A stretch of DNA of 64,000 bases, from contig NZ_BMVE01000011.1 of assembly GCF_014650555.1 (NCBI RefSeq), positions 186,001 through 250,000 on the forward strand, written 5' to 3'. Of this stretch, positions 42,434 through 50,071 are shown piece by piece. Positions within the stretch are counted from its first letter, which is position 1. Each line of letters opens with the position of its first letter. Position numbers and translations under genes: made by a program. The stretch comes from Streptomyces goshikiensis. Lineage in GTDB: Bacteria; Actinomycetota; Actinomycetes; Streptomycetales; Streptomycetaceae. The notes beneath the pieces were generated by a model that worked only from the letters and a program-made list of their open reading frames with translations, ran no database searches and was not told where the DNA came from.

Positions 42434-43276
42434 TCAGCCCAGCAGCTGGTTCTGCAGGATCACCGTCTGGTGGAAGGGAACGGCCGCCACCGCGTCCTTG
42501 CGGCTCTGCAGGATCACGGCCTGGACGTCACCGGACTGGATGCACCCGGCCTTGACCTGCTCGTCGCCGACCGGCGGAACCTCCTCGAAGAGCTGGCGCT
42601 CGTTGCTGTCCGGCGCCGACTGGGCCAGCTTGGCCTTGCTCCAGTCGGGATCCGCGTCGATCCGGTTGACTCCGCTGAGGTTCATGTCGCGGCCGCAGCC
42701 GGTGAAGGCGTTCACGAAGCCGGACGAGTGGAAGCGCAGCAGGTAGACGCGGGTGCGGGTGCCGTCGGGGGTGGTCCAGCCGCGGCCCACGATCTGGCGC
42801 AGCCCCTCGTCCGTGAACGCCTGCTTCATCTTCTCGCGGGCGGTCGGCTCGTACTCCTCCAGGAAGGTGTCCACGGCCACCACGGAGTCCTTCTCCAGCT
42901 TCAGCTTCGCGTCCGGCGCGGCGCCCCGCGGGGCCGGCAGGAGCAGCTGGGTGAGGCCGGCGTAGTGGATGCCGTCCGCGTTGTCCGCGGCGAAGGGCAC
43001 GGCCGCGCCGGGGGGCGGGGTCGGCCTGACGAGCGCGGGGTAGTCCCAGCGGCCGTCGGACCGGGTGGAGAGCCCGGGGACGTCGGTGCGGTCGGACCGG
43101 ACGATCCCGTACGCGCAGGCGGCGCCGACGGCGGCGAAGACGACGACGGCGGCCGTCCAGCGGAGCGCCGCGAACAGCCTCCGCCGGTCCTTCGGCGCGG
43201 GCGCGGCGGGCGCCGGAGCCTCGGGGGCCGGGGGCGTCGGTTCGGTCGGGGTTCCGGTGGTGTTCTGCTCGGTCAC
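42434..43276 (-). CDS. Membrane-anchored extracytoplasmic protein (third of a coupled trio)
   Basis: A 280-residue protein. A proline/alanine-rich cytoplasmic N-terminus (about 30 residues) and one membrane helix (WTAAVVVFAAVGAACAYGIV) precede an extracytoplasmic domain with GLRQIVGRGWTTPDG and VYLLRFHSSGFVNAF, and two cysteines (FTGCG and KAGCIQS) that could pair. The GTG start overlaps the previous gene's stop (GTGA). No known family recognised with confidence. The GRxW-DG-LLRF pattern recurs in both upstream genes, suggesting tandem duplication. Confidence 0.8.
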   Translation of the reverse strand: MTEQNTTGTPTEPTPPAPEAPAPAAPAPKDRRRLFAALRWTAAVVVFAAVGAACAYGIVRSDRTDVPGLSTRSDGRWDYPALVRPTPPPGAAVPFAADNADGIHYAGLTQLLLPAPRGAAPDAKLKLEKDSVVAVDTFLEEYEPTAREKMKQAFTDEGLRQIVGRGWTTPDGTRTRVYLLRFHSSGFVNAFTGCGRDMNLSGVNRIDADPDWSKAKLAQSAPDSNERQLFEEVPPVGDEQVKAGCIQSGDVQAVILQSRKDAVAAVPFHQTVILQNQLLG

Positions 43277-44091
43277 GCGGACTCCCCGGGGGACTTCAGG
43301 TGGCTCATCTGGTTCCGGAAGAACTGGACGGCGGTGGGCTGGGAGAGCGGCTTGGGCCCGTACGCGCGGAAGGTGACCATCACATCGCCTTCGACGGCCA
43401 CGCAGAAGACCGATTCGATCTTCGCTTCCTTCTTCTCGCCGACGGTGAAGAGCCCGCACTTGGCGTCGGGGAACCCCTCCACCTTCGGCGCCTCGCGCCC
43501 GTCCTTGAGCTGGTCGAGCACCTTCTTGGACACCTCGGAGAACTTCCCCACGGCCTTCGGGTCCGCCTGCATGATGCGGACCTCGGCGACCATCTTGGCG
43601 CCGTCCCTGTCGGCGTACGTCCGGCCGGCGAGGCCCTTGAGCTTCAGCTCCGCGAACATCTCGTCGCGCTTCTTGCGGTCGCTGCTGGAGAGTCCCTTGC
43701 GGGACTCCTTGAAGCCCTCGACGGCCTTGTCGCCGGCGATGAAGAAGTTGTTGCCGTCCGCGTCCAGGTCGGGTCCGAGGACGTAACCGGGCGGGACCGG
43801 CAGCAGCTTGCCGGAGAGCTCGTTGGCGGGGACGGCGTCCGGCGTCTTGCGGAGCGGCGCGGACTTGCCCGCCGCCTCCCAGTAGCGGGTCGGCGTCTCG
43901 CGGTCAGCCTCGGCGAGCGCGGACCGCGCCCACACGCCGGCGCCGGCGAGGACCCCGAGGACGACGACGCCGGTGACGAGGGCGGCCACCCGGCGCCGAC
44001 GGCCGGGGCGTGCGGCAGGGGTCTCGACGGCGGGGGGCGCGGCCGCGGGGGTCTCGACGGCGGGGGTCTCGGTCGCTGGAGTCTCGGTCAC
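43273..44091 (-). CDS. Membrane-anchored extracytoplasmic protein (second of a coupled trio)
   Basis: A 272-residue protein with a repetitive Thr/Pro/Ala N-terminus (TETPAVETPAAAPPAVETPA in form), a membrane helix (VAALVTGVVVLGVLAGAGVWA) and an extracytoplasmic domain with GLAGRTYADRDG and VRIMQADPKAVGKF, again the shared pattern. Two cysteines (DAKCGLF and ESVFCVAV) sit near the end. The domain is lysine- and glutamate-rich. It starts at GTG overlapping the stop of the upstream gene and ends overlapping the start of the next. Confidence 0.8.
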   Translation of the reverse strand: MTETPATETPAVETPAAAPPAVETPAARPGRRRRVAALVTGVVVLGVLAGAGVWARSALAEADRETPTRYWEAAGKSAPLRKTPDAVPANELSGKLLPVPPGYVLGPDLDADGNNFFIAGDKAVEGFKESRKGLSSSDRKKRDEMFAELKLKGLAGRTYADRDGAKMVAEVRIMQADPKAVGKFSEVSKKVLDQLKDGREAPKVEGFPDAKCGLFTVGEKKEAKIESVFCVAVEGDVMVTFRAYGPKPLSQPTAVQFFRNQMSHLKSPGESA

Positions 44092-44894
44092 AGTCGCTCC
44101 AGCTGTCGCTTGGCCAGGTCGATGACGTCGCGCTCCGCGATCTTGCCGCGGTTGTCGTAGTAGTCGATGTCCATGACGACGTCCCCCCGGCGGGCGATGG
44201 CGCGCGCCCCGCGGACGGGGAGGTAGCCCGGCGTCTCCTCGGCCTTGGAGTCCACCCAGACGCGGCCCAGGTCTCCGGACAGGCCCGGGACGGCGACGCC
44301 GTCGTTGCCCGCGCGGTCCTTGTCGGACATGTAGGCGGACTGCTGCACCTGGTAGTCGTCCGCCCCTGAGCGGTTCTGGAACTGAAGCAGCCGGATCTTG
44401 ACGAACACCTTGTCGTCCTGGGCCCACACGGTGGAGGCGACCCGGCGGAAGCCGGTCTGCACCAGGTTGGTGAGGGCCCGGTCCGGGGCCGTGAAGAACT
44501 CCGCGGCGAACGCGTCGGCGGGCTCGTAGCCCGTGCCCGCGACCTTCGCCCCGCCGGGGGCCTCGACCAGCAGCTTGGCCAGGTCGTCGTCCGTCTTGTG
44601 CCAGCGGTTGGCGTTGATCGTCTTGCTGGTCGTGGTGTCGTCCGGCGCGAGTGCCTTGGGCCCGGCCGGCAGCGGCTGTGCCAGCGGCGGCAGCGGGGTG
44701 GGCTCGCGGTCGTACTGGACGGCGTACCCGGCGACCGTGCCGGCGAGGACGCCGAGCACGGCGGCTCCGGCGATCAGGAGCGTGGTGCGGCCCCGGCGGC
44801 GGCGCGGGAGGGCGGATGCGGTCTCCGGGTCGGTCCCTCCCCCTTCGCGCGCCTCGGGAATGATCTGTGCGTGTTCCAAAAGAGAGTCCCCCAC
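44088..44894 (-). CDS. Membrane-anchored extracytoplasmic protein (first of a coupled trio)
   Basis: About 268 residues from GTG 44894 (GTG 44942 is an in-frame alternative; neither has a clear ribosome site). A cytoplasmic region with an arginine cluster (PRRRRGR) is followed by a membrane helix (TTLLIAGAAVLGVLAGTVAGYAV) and an extracytoplasmic domain with GFRRVASTVWAQDD and VKIRLLQFQNRSGADDY, the shared motif, and a C-terminus like a regulatory domain (YDNRGKIAERDVIDLAKRQL). Likely first gene of the operon. Confidence 0.75.
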   Translation of the reverse strand: MGDSLLEHAQIIPEAREGGGTDPETASALPRRRRGRTTLLIAGAAVLGVLAGTVAGYAVQYDREPTPLPPLAQPLPAGPKALAPDDTTTSKTINANRWHKTDDDLAKLLVEAPGGAKVAGTGYEPADAFAAEFFTAPDRALTNLVQTGFRRVASTVWAQDDKVFVKIRLLQFQNRSGADDYQVQQSAYMSDKDRAGNDGVAVPGLSGDLGRVWVDSKAEETPGYLPVRGARAIARRGDVVMDIDYYDNRGKIAERDVIDLAKRQLERL

Positions 44895-44995
44895 ACGGCT
44901 GTGCGCACCGGGTGTGGATACCCGGGCACACACATGACCCACCCCGGCGGAACCCGGTTGTACGCGCCCTCATCACGGTTTGGTGTAGGGGCCCG

Positions 44996-45259
44996 TCAGT
45001 CTTCGTGGCGTCGTTTTCCGTCCAGTTCGTCCCACCACTCGTCGGACTTCTGATCGCCGGAGGGGTCGTCCCACCAGCGGTCTTCCGGTCCGCGCCGGTT
45101 CGCGACCATCGCGGCGACCGGGGGGATGACCATGGCGACGACGCACAGCGCGACGGCCGCCTCCACCGACAGGAGGCGCACGAAGGTCCAGGCGGAGACG
45201 AAGAGGAACAGGCATCCGCCCATGAGCAGGAAGTAGACGCGGCGACGCCGGGCGTACAT
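44996..45259 (-). CDS. DUF3099 family membrane protein
   Basis: An 87-residue protein with two membrane helices (VYFLLMGGCLFLFVSAWTFV and AAVALCVVAMVIPPVAAMVA) and a tryptophan- and acid-rich cytoplasmic tail (DRWWDDPSGDQKSDEWWDEL). DUF3099 is an actinobacterial family without assigned function. TACCCT (45266-45271, minus strand) six bases before the ATG, which itself overlaps a GGAGG, makes either a leaderless or a short-leader start possible. Confidence 0.85.
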   Translation of the reverse strand: MYARRRRVYFLLMGGCLFLFVSAWTFVRLLSVEAAVALCVVAMVIPPVAAMVANRRGPEDRWWDDPSGDQKSDEWWDELDGKRRHED

Positions 45260-45300
45260 GCCTCCAGGGTAGAGCCGCCGGTGCCCGGCCGGAACGGCAC

Positions 45301-45353
45301 GGAGGGCCGCACCCCGTTCCAGTGGCGTCCAACCCCCTGGGGTGCGGCCCTCC
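45301..45353 (-). terminator. Terminator of the rhodanese operon
   Basis: Fifteen-base stem from 45301-45315 to 45339-45353 (GGAGGGCCGCACCCC and its complement) with a long loop, 38 bases past the DUF1416 stop. Confidence 0.82.
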
Positions 45354-45390
45354 GGCCGGTCGTTCAGCGCGCGCGGCGCACGCGGGCGGT

Positions 45391-45681
45391 TCAGACCGCG
45401 ATCGCCACGTCCGTCACTCCGCCGGCCTGGGCGACCACGACGGCGCGGTCGGCCTGCGCGCCCGGGACCAGCGCCCGCAGCGTCCAGGTGCCGGTGGCGG
45501 CGTAGAAGCGGAACTGGCCGGTCGCCGTGGTGGGGACCTCGGCGGTGAACTCGCCGGTCGAGTCCAGCAGGCGGACGTAGCCGCTGACGGGCTCGCCGCC
45601 GCGGGTCACCTGACCCTGGATGGCGGTCTCACCGGGCTTGAGCGTGGCGAGGTCGGGCCCGCCGATCTGTGCTCCACACAT
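45391..45681 (-). CDS. sseC: DUF1416 family protein (SseC-like)
   Basis: A 96-residue all-beta protein of the carboxypeptidase-regulatory-like/DUF1416 group, starting MCGAQIGGPDL with a near-N-terminal cysteine. In mycobacteria the equivalent sseC lies directly behind the thiosulfate sulfurtransferase gene, as here (58-base gap). Function is unknown; a role in sulfur transfer is inferred from the pairing alone. Confidence 0.85.
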   Translation of the reverse strand: MCGAQIGGPDLATLKPGETAIQGQVTRGGEPVSGYVRLLDSTGEFTAEVPTTATGQFRFYAATGTWTLRALVPGAQADRAVVVAQAGGVTDVAIAV

Positions 45682-45739
45682 GTTCTCTGTCCTGTCCTGG
45701 AGGGGTCGTACTGCCTACGGGGCGTCGCGTGCCCGGGAG

Positions 45740-46585
45740 TTACTTGTTGGCGCCGAGCTCGATCGGCACGCCGACGAGCGAGCCGTACTCGGTCCAGGAA
45801 CCGTCGTAGTTCTTGACGTTCTCCTGGCCCAGGAGCTCGTGCAGCACGAACCACGTGAGCGCGGAGCGCTCGCCGATGCGGCAGTAGGCGATGGTGTCCT
45901 TCGCCAGGTCGACCTGCTCGGCCTCGTAGAGGGCGGTCAGTTCTTCGTCCGACTTGAAGGTGCCGTCGTCGTTGGCGTTCTTCGACCACGGGATGTTGCG
46001 GGCGCTCGGCACGTGGCCGGGGCGCTGCGACTGCTCCTGCGGGAGGTGGGCCGGGGCGAGCAGCTTGCCGGAGAACTCGTCGGGCGAGCGGACGTCGACC
46101 AGGTTGAGCGAGCCGATCGCGGAGACGACGTCGTCGCGGAAGGCGCGGATGGAGGCGTCCTGGGCCTTGGCCTTGTACTGGGTGGCCGCCCGGTTCGGGA
46201 CGTCCTTGCCGTCGACCAGGTCGCGGGAGTCGAGCTCCCACTTCTTGCGGCCGCCGTCGAGGAGCTTGACGTCCTGGTGGCCGTAGAGCTTGAAGTACCA
46301 GTAGGCGTACGACGCGAACCAGTTGTTGTTGCCGCCGTAGAGGACCACGGTGTCGTCGTTGGAGATGCCCTTGGCGGAGAGGAGCTTCTCGAAGCCCTCC
46401 TGGTCCACGAAGTCGCGGCGGACCGGGTCCTGGAGGTCCTGCTTCCAGTCGATCCGGACGGCGTTGGTGATGTGGTTCTTGTCGTACGCGGACGTGTCCT
46501 CGTCCACCTCGACGATCACGACGTTGGCGTCGTTCAGGTGGGCCTCGACCCAGTCGGCGTCTACGAGGACGTCGCTGCGGCTCAT
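45740..46585 (-). CDS. sseA: Thiosulfate sulfurtransferase (rhodanese, SseA/CysA type)
   Basis: A 281-residue two-domain rhodanese. The catalytic loop in the second domain is YCRIGERSALTW (Cys near residue 233); the first domain is inactive, with NNNWFASYAY in place of the loop. It moves sulfane sulfur from thiosulfate to thiols or cyanide. A GGAGGAG ribosome site is seven bases before the ATG. The upstream region carries a cysteine-containing leader peptide, which suggests control by cysteine supply. Confidence 0.93.
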   Translation of the reverse strand: MSRSDVLVDADWVEAHLNDANVVIVEVDEDTSAYDKNHITNAVRIDWKQDLQDPVRRDFVDQEGFEKLLSAKGISNDDTVVLYGGNNNWFASYAYWYFKLYGHQDVKLLDGGRKKWELDSRDLVDGKDVPNRAATQYKAKAQDASIRAFRDDVVSAIGSLNLVDVRSPDEFSGKLLAPAHLPQEQSQRPGHVPSARNIPWSKNANDDGTFKSDEELTALYEAEQVDLAKDTIAYCRIGERSALTWFVLHELLGQENVKNYDGSWTEYGSLVGVPIELGANK

Positions 46586-46829
46586 GGTGTTCTCCTCCGG
46601 GGCAGTGTGCGGCGGGGCGGTGCTGGTGCTGCTGCGGGGTGGCGCTGGTGCGTACGTCTCCGGATCGCGCTCCGAGCCTGTGCGGGGACGCGTCAGGGGC
46701 GGAGGCGGGAGTCGTCACGCGGGAGGGCCCAAAGGGCCGTCGTCCGGTCGATGGAGCGGGATCCGTCGGGGGCAGTCTCCGAGTTCCGGGGCGCGGAGTC
46801 TCCGATGCCGCACGCGACGCGCTCGGCTG

Positions 46830-46913
46830 TCACATGGATCGACAGAGCATGGCGGCGACGCGACACAGGTCTACTGCCCGCCGCTTCGTGAGGTCCGCCT
46901 GCTGATGCTTCAT
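46830..46913 (-). CDS. Cysteine-containing leader peptide upstream of sseA
   Basis: A 27-residue frame beginning MKHQQADLTKRRAVDLCR and ending with the segment AAMLCRSM, cysteines 17 and 24. This matches the widespread actinobacterial putative leader peptide family found ahead of sulfur-metabolism genes. Its ATG (46913) lies eight bases after TACGAT, so it is probably translated from a leaderless mRNA. Cysteine codons near the end fit ribosome-stalling control of the sulfurtransferase operon 244 bases downstream. An ATG two codons upstream (46919) is also in frame. Confidence 0.85.
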   Translation of the reverse strand: MKHQQADLTKRRAVDLCRVAAMLCRSM

Positions 46914-46921
46914 AGCCATGG

Positions 46922-46951
46922 ATCGTAGGGACGAATCGGCCGCCCTGTCAC
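46922..46951 (-). promoter_or_regulatory. Promoter of the leader-sseA-sseC operon
   Basis: On the minus strand GTGACA (46946-46951), an 18-base spacer and TACGAT (46922-46927), followed after eight bases by the leader ATG. Close to the sigma-70/HrdB consensus. Confidence 0.7.
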
Positions 46952-47075
46952 CGGCGTGTCATATATCGAGACAGGATCGTCCGGATAGTGGGATCAGAAG
47001 ACCCGGAGGGGCCGCGGGGCCGCCCCCGGGGCACCTCCCGGCGGTCCGGCCATCTGCGGATCGGACCACTCCGTC

Positions 47076-47804
47076 TCACGATCCGGCCAGGGACACGTCC
47101 TTACCGGCCAGCGTGAGGTGGACGCCGCTCTCGTCCGAGGTCAGCGCGGACAGCTGGAGCCCGCTCGGCAGGCCCTCGTCGAGGCGCCGGTCGAAGTCCG
47201 TCTTCTTGCGGATCATGCCCTCGATCCCGGGGATGCCCTCACCCGGAACCTGGTCGGCGCGCACCCGCACGACCTTCTCGCCGTTCGCACCCTTGGCCCC
47301 CGGGGCGTCCACGAGCGTGACGGTCGACACCACGCTGCGCGTGACCTTCTTGCCGAGCACGTCCACCGTGGCGGTCACCTTCACCTTGCCCGGCGCACCG
47401 CCGTAGGTCAGGGTCACGCCGTTCTGCGAGGCCTCGGTGAGGTCCGCGTACGTGAGGAGCGCGGTCCCCTCCGCCCGCTCGGCGGTCCCCCCGCTGTAAC
47501 TCCCGTTGAGCTTCACCCCGCGGAAGCTGGCGTCGACCTGCGAGAGCCGCGTCTTGCGGCCGTCGGCGGTCGCCTCGACGTCCTTGAGCCTCAGGTCGAC
47601 CTGGTCGAGGTCGTGGCTGAGCGCCTGCGTCAGGAAGGGGAATCCGTGGATCTCCACCTCCGCGCCGCCCACCTGCCCCGGCCGCGCCTGCTGTATCCGC
47701 TCGGCCAGCCGGTTCTCGGCGTAGCCGACCGCCCAGCGGTCGGCGCCCGCGAACAGCGCCCCCAGGATCACTCCGATGATCACAACGACACGCAGTGCAC
47801 GCAC
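47076..47804 (-). CDS. LmeA family (DUF2993) phospholipid-binding protein
   Basis: A 242-residue protein anchored by an N-terminal hydrophobic segment (VVVIIGVILGALFAGAD), the rest a beta-rich lipid-binding domain (VGGAEVEIHGFPFLTQALSHDLDQVDLRLKDVEA). Mycobacterial LmeA binds phosphatidylinositol in the cell envelope and helps lipomannan elongation; the role in Streptomyces is unproven. GGGGGAGGG lies before the start. It follows the promoter region of the sseA operon and has its own transcription unit. Confidence 0.88.
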   Translation of the reverse strand: MRALRVVVIIGVILGALFAGADRWAVGYAENRLAERIQQARPGQVGGAEVEIHGFPFLTQALSHDLDQVDLRLKDVEATADGRKTRLSQVDASFRGVKLNGSYSGGTAERAEGTALLTYADLTEASQNGVTLTYGGAPGKVKVTATVDVLGKKVTRSVVSTVTLVDAPGAKGANGEKVVRVRADQVPGEGIPGIEGMIRKKTDFDRRLDEGLPSGLQLSALTSDESGVHLTLAGKDVSLAGS

Positions 47805-47880
47805 GTGTCCCTCCCCCTGTAGATCGATACGTGCGCCCTAGTGGACCACGCCGTGACCGTGCCGTGACCTTGGGGGTGGA

Positions 47881-47906
47881 CGGACCGGCGGCGCACCGCC
47901 GGTCCG
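47881..47906 (-). terminator. Terminator after the Gln/Pro-rich membrane gene
   Basis: Eleven-base stem CGGACCGGCGG with CCGCCGGTCCG around CGCA. Confidence 0.8.
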
Positions 47907-47925
47907 GACCCGCGGGCCGCGGCCC

Positions 47926-49314
47926 TCAGGCCACCACCCGTCCGATGAGGTACACGGCGGGCGCGGCCACGGCCAGCGGCAGCGCGACCCCGGCCGTCAT
48001 GTGCACGAACTTGGACGGGTAGTCGTACGCGGCCACCCGCAGGCCGACCAGCGCGCACACCCCGGCGGCCAGGCCGAGCAGCGCCCCGCCCGCCCCGATG
48101 CCGGTGAGGGTGCCGAGGGCGATGCCCGCGCCGGCCGCCGCGGCCAGCGAGACGCCGACGGAGGGCGCGGTGGGCAGCGGCAGCGCACGGGCGAAGACGG
48201 CCACCGCGACGGCGGCGGCGCCCACGCTGACGGCCTCGGACTCGGCCGCCAGGTAGCCGGCGCAGACGATCGCGAGGGCGGCCGAGGCCACGGAGGCCAT
48301 CAGGCCGTACATCCGCTCGTCGGGATCCGCGTGGCTGCGCAGCTGGAGGACCAGCGTGAGCAGCACCCAGGCACCGAGGGTGCCGATGATCGCGCCGGGT
48401 CCGTACTCGTGGTCCACCGCGAGCACCGCGACGTCGGAGACGAGGGCTCCGAGGAAGGCGAGGGCGATCCCCTGGCGGGCGGGCCACATGCCGTTGAGGC
48501 GGAACCAGCCGGCGGCCGTCAGGCCCTGGAGGGCGATCAGCGGCACCAGCAGGGCGTACTGGCCGAGGGCGGCGGCCACCGCGAGCAGGATCCCGAGCGC
48601 GGCGGTCAGCAGCGCCGGCTGCGGACCGGGGTCGATGATGGGCGAGCGGCCCTCGGCGCGGGCCTGGGCCGGGTCGACGGCGCGCAGCGTGTTGCCGCCC
48701 AGCGTGGGCGGCGAGTACTCGGCCCGCTCGGCGCTCTGCGCCGCCGGGGCGGCCGGCTGCGCGGGCGCGGCGGTCTGCGGCGGGAGGTAGGCGGTCTCGG
48801 CCCACTCCTGGCCGGGGGCCGGGGCGGGCGCCGCCGGTGCGCCGTCGCGGAACCAGGCGTCGGGCGCGGCCGACTGCGGCTGCTGCGGCTGCTGGTACGG
48901 CTGCGGCTCCTGGTACGGCGGCAGGTACGTGGTCTCGGCGGAGGCCTGGGCGGGTGCGGGGGCCTCCTCGCGGAACCAGCTGTCGGGCGCGGCCGTCTGC
49001 TGCTGCGGCGACTGTGGCTGCTGCGGCTGCTGGTACGGGGCCTGGTACTGCTCCTGGTACGGAGGCAGGTACGCGGTCTCGCCGACCGCCTCCGGCCACG
49101 GCGCGGGGGCCTCGTCGCGGAACCAGCCCTCGGGCGCCGCGGGCTGCGCCGGCTCCGCCGGCCGCCCGGGGACGCCGCCCAGCGGCGGGTGGACCGGCTG
49201 GTAGCTGGTGTCCCAGGTCTCCGACTGCCAGGTCTGGGTCCCGTACGGGTCCTGCTCCGGGGGCCGCTGCTGCTGGTTCTGCTGGTTCTGGTGCTGCTCT
49301 TCGGGAGTGCTCAT
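47926..49314 (-). CDS. Polytopic membrane protein with long Gln/Pro-rich N-terminus
   Basis: A 462-residue protein. Residues 1-205 are low complexity (Gln, Pro, Tyr) and contain an irregular repeat with WFRDEAPAP, WFREEAPAP and WFRDGAPAAP plus TAYLPP or TTYLPP blocks. Residues 225-460 hold about eight membrane helices. The repeats look like short linear docking sites in the cytoplasm. No family recognised. The gene starts ten bases after a MoaD-like gene, so the two are co-transcribed. Confidence 0.75.
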   Translation of the reverse strand: MSTPEEQHQNQQNQQQRPPEQDPYGTQTWQSETWDTSYQPVHPPLGGVPGRPAEPAQPAAPEGWFRDEAPAPWPEAVGETAYLPPYQEQYQAPYQQPQQPQSPQQQTAAPDSWFREEAPAPAQASAETTYLPPYQEPQPYQQPQQPQSAAPDAWFRDGAPAAPAPAPGQEWAETAYLPPQTAAPAQPAAPAAQSAERAEYSPPTLGGNTLRAVDPAQARAEGRSPIIDPGPQPALLTAALGILLAVAAALGQYALLVPLIALQGLTAAGWFRLNGMWPARQGIALAFLGALVSDVAVLAVDHEYGPGAIIGTLGAWVLLTLVLQLRSHADPDERMYGLMASVASAALAIVCAGYLAAESEAVSVGAAAVAVAVFARALPLPTAPSVGVSLAAAAGAGIALGTLTGIGAGGALLGLAAGVCALVGLRVAAYDYPSKFVHMTAGVALPLAVAAPAVYLIGRVVA

Positions 49315-49324
49315 CGGCTTCCGC

Positions 49325-49579
49325 TCACCCGCCCGCGAACGGCGGGAGCACCTCGACGGTGCCCCCCTCGCTCAGCAGGACGGCATCGTGCGGGCGCTTG
49401 CCCACAGGCTCGTCGTTCACGAGGAAGGAGCAGCGCAGCAGGACTCGGGTCAGCTCCCCGGGGTGGCGTTCGCGCACCTCGTCGAGGGCCTCGGCCAGTG
49501 TCCGCGCCGAGTACGGCTCCTCCGCCGTCTTGGCCGCGGCCTTGGCCGCCGCCCAGTAGCGGATGGTTCCGGTTGCCAC
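49325..49579 (-). CDS. MoaD/ThiS family sulfur-carrier protein
   Basis: An 84-residue ubiquitin-like protein (TIRYWAAAKAAA at the start, LVNDEPVGKRPHDAVLLSEGGTVEVLPPFAGG at the end). The C-terminal Gly-Gly is the site adenylated and thiocarboxylated by MoeB/ThiF enzymes. Likely the small subunit of molybdopterin synthase or another sulfur carrier; no other cofactor gene is nearby. GTG 49579 (AGGAG six bases upstream) gives the usual family length; ATG 49618 with GGAGGG upstream is an alternative with 13 extra residues. Confidence 0.85.
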   Translation of the reverse strand: MATGTIRYWAAAKAAAKTAEEPYSARTLAEALDEVRERHPGELTRVLLRCSFLVNDEPVGKRPHDAVLLSEGGTVEVLPPFAGG

Positions 49580-49817
49580 TGCAGCTCCTATCGTCGGCTC
49601 TCTACCGTCGGCGTCCATCATGAACCCTCCGGCCGGCCGGCCCGGCGTGCCTCCGCCCGGCCCGCGCCTGCCGGGGCGCCCCGACCGGAGCACCCGCCAA
49701 GCCGCCGATCCGGTGAAAACGGGGCATAGCCTGATATCGGGCGTGGCGTGAACCACAGAACAGGGACGGAGAGACCTCGGCCCGGAAAGGCGCGGTGGGC
49801 TATTCTGGCGGCGTAGA

Positions 49818-49849
49818 GGATCCGGGCAACGTAGCCCCCGGGTCCTTTT
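49818..49849 (+). terminator. Orphan intrinsic terminator ahead of glnR
   Basis: Nine-pair stem (49818-49826 GGATCCGGG with 49837-49845 CCCGGGTCC, one G-T pair) directly followed by TTTT. It points rightward, yet no plus-strand gene ends here. A promoter-like TATTCT lies just upstream (49801). Probably a leader attenuator or the end of a short RNA about 220 bases before glnR, in a 490-base gene-free stretch. Confidence 0.6.
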
Positions 49850-50071
49850 GTGCTTTCAGACCGTTGAACGGAACGAGAACACTGGTGCCGATCCGGGCCT
49901 CAGGGCGCGGGGCCGGAGGGGCACCGGGCAGGACGCAGCGCACGGGCAGGACGCGGCGCGCTGCGAACGTACGAAGCAGTACCGCGAAAGTCCTCGACGG
50001 GACCGAGGAGGAACCGACGTGATGGACCAGCGAACCGTGCAGAACCGTCCGACTTGGGCAGGTGTTCGGGC

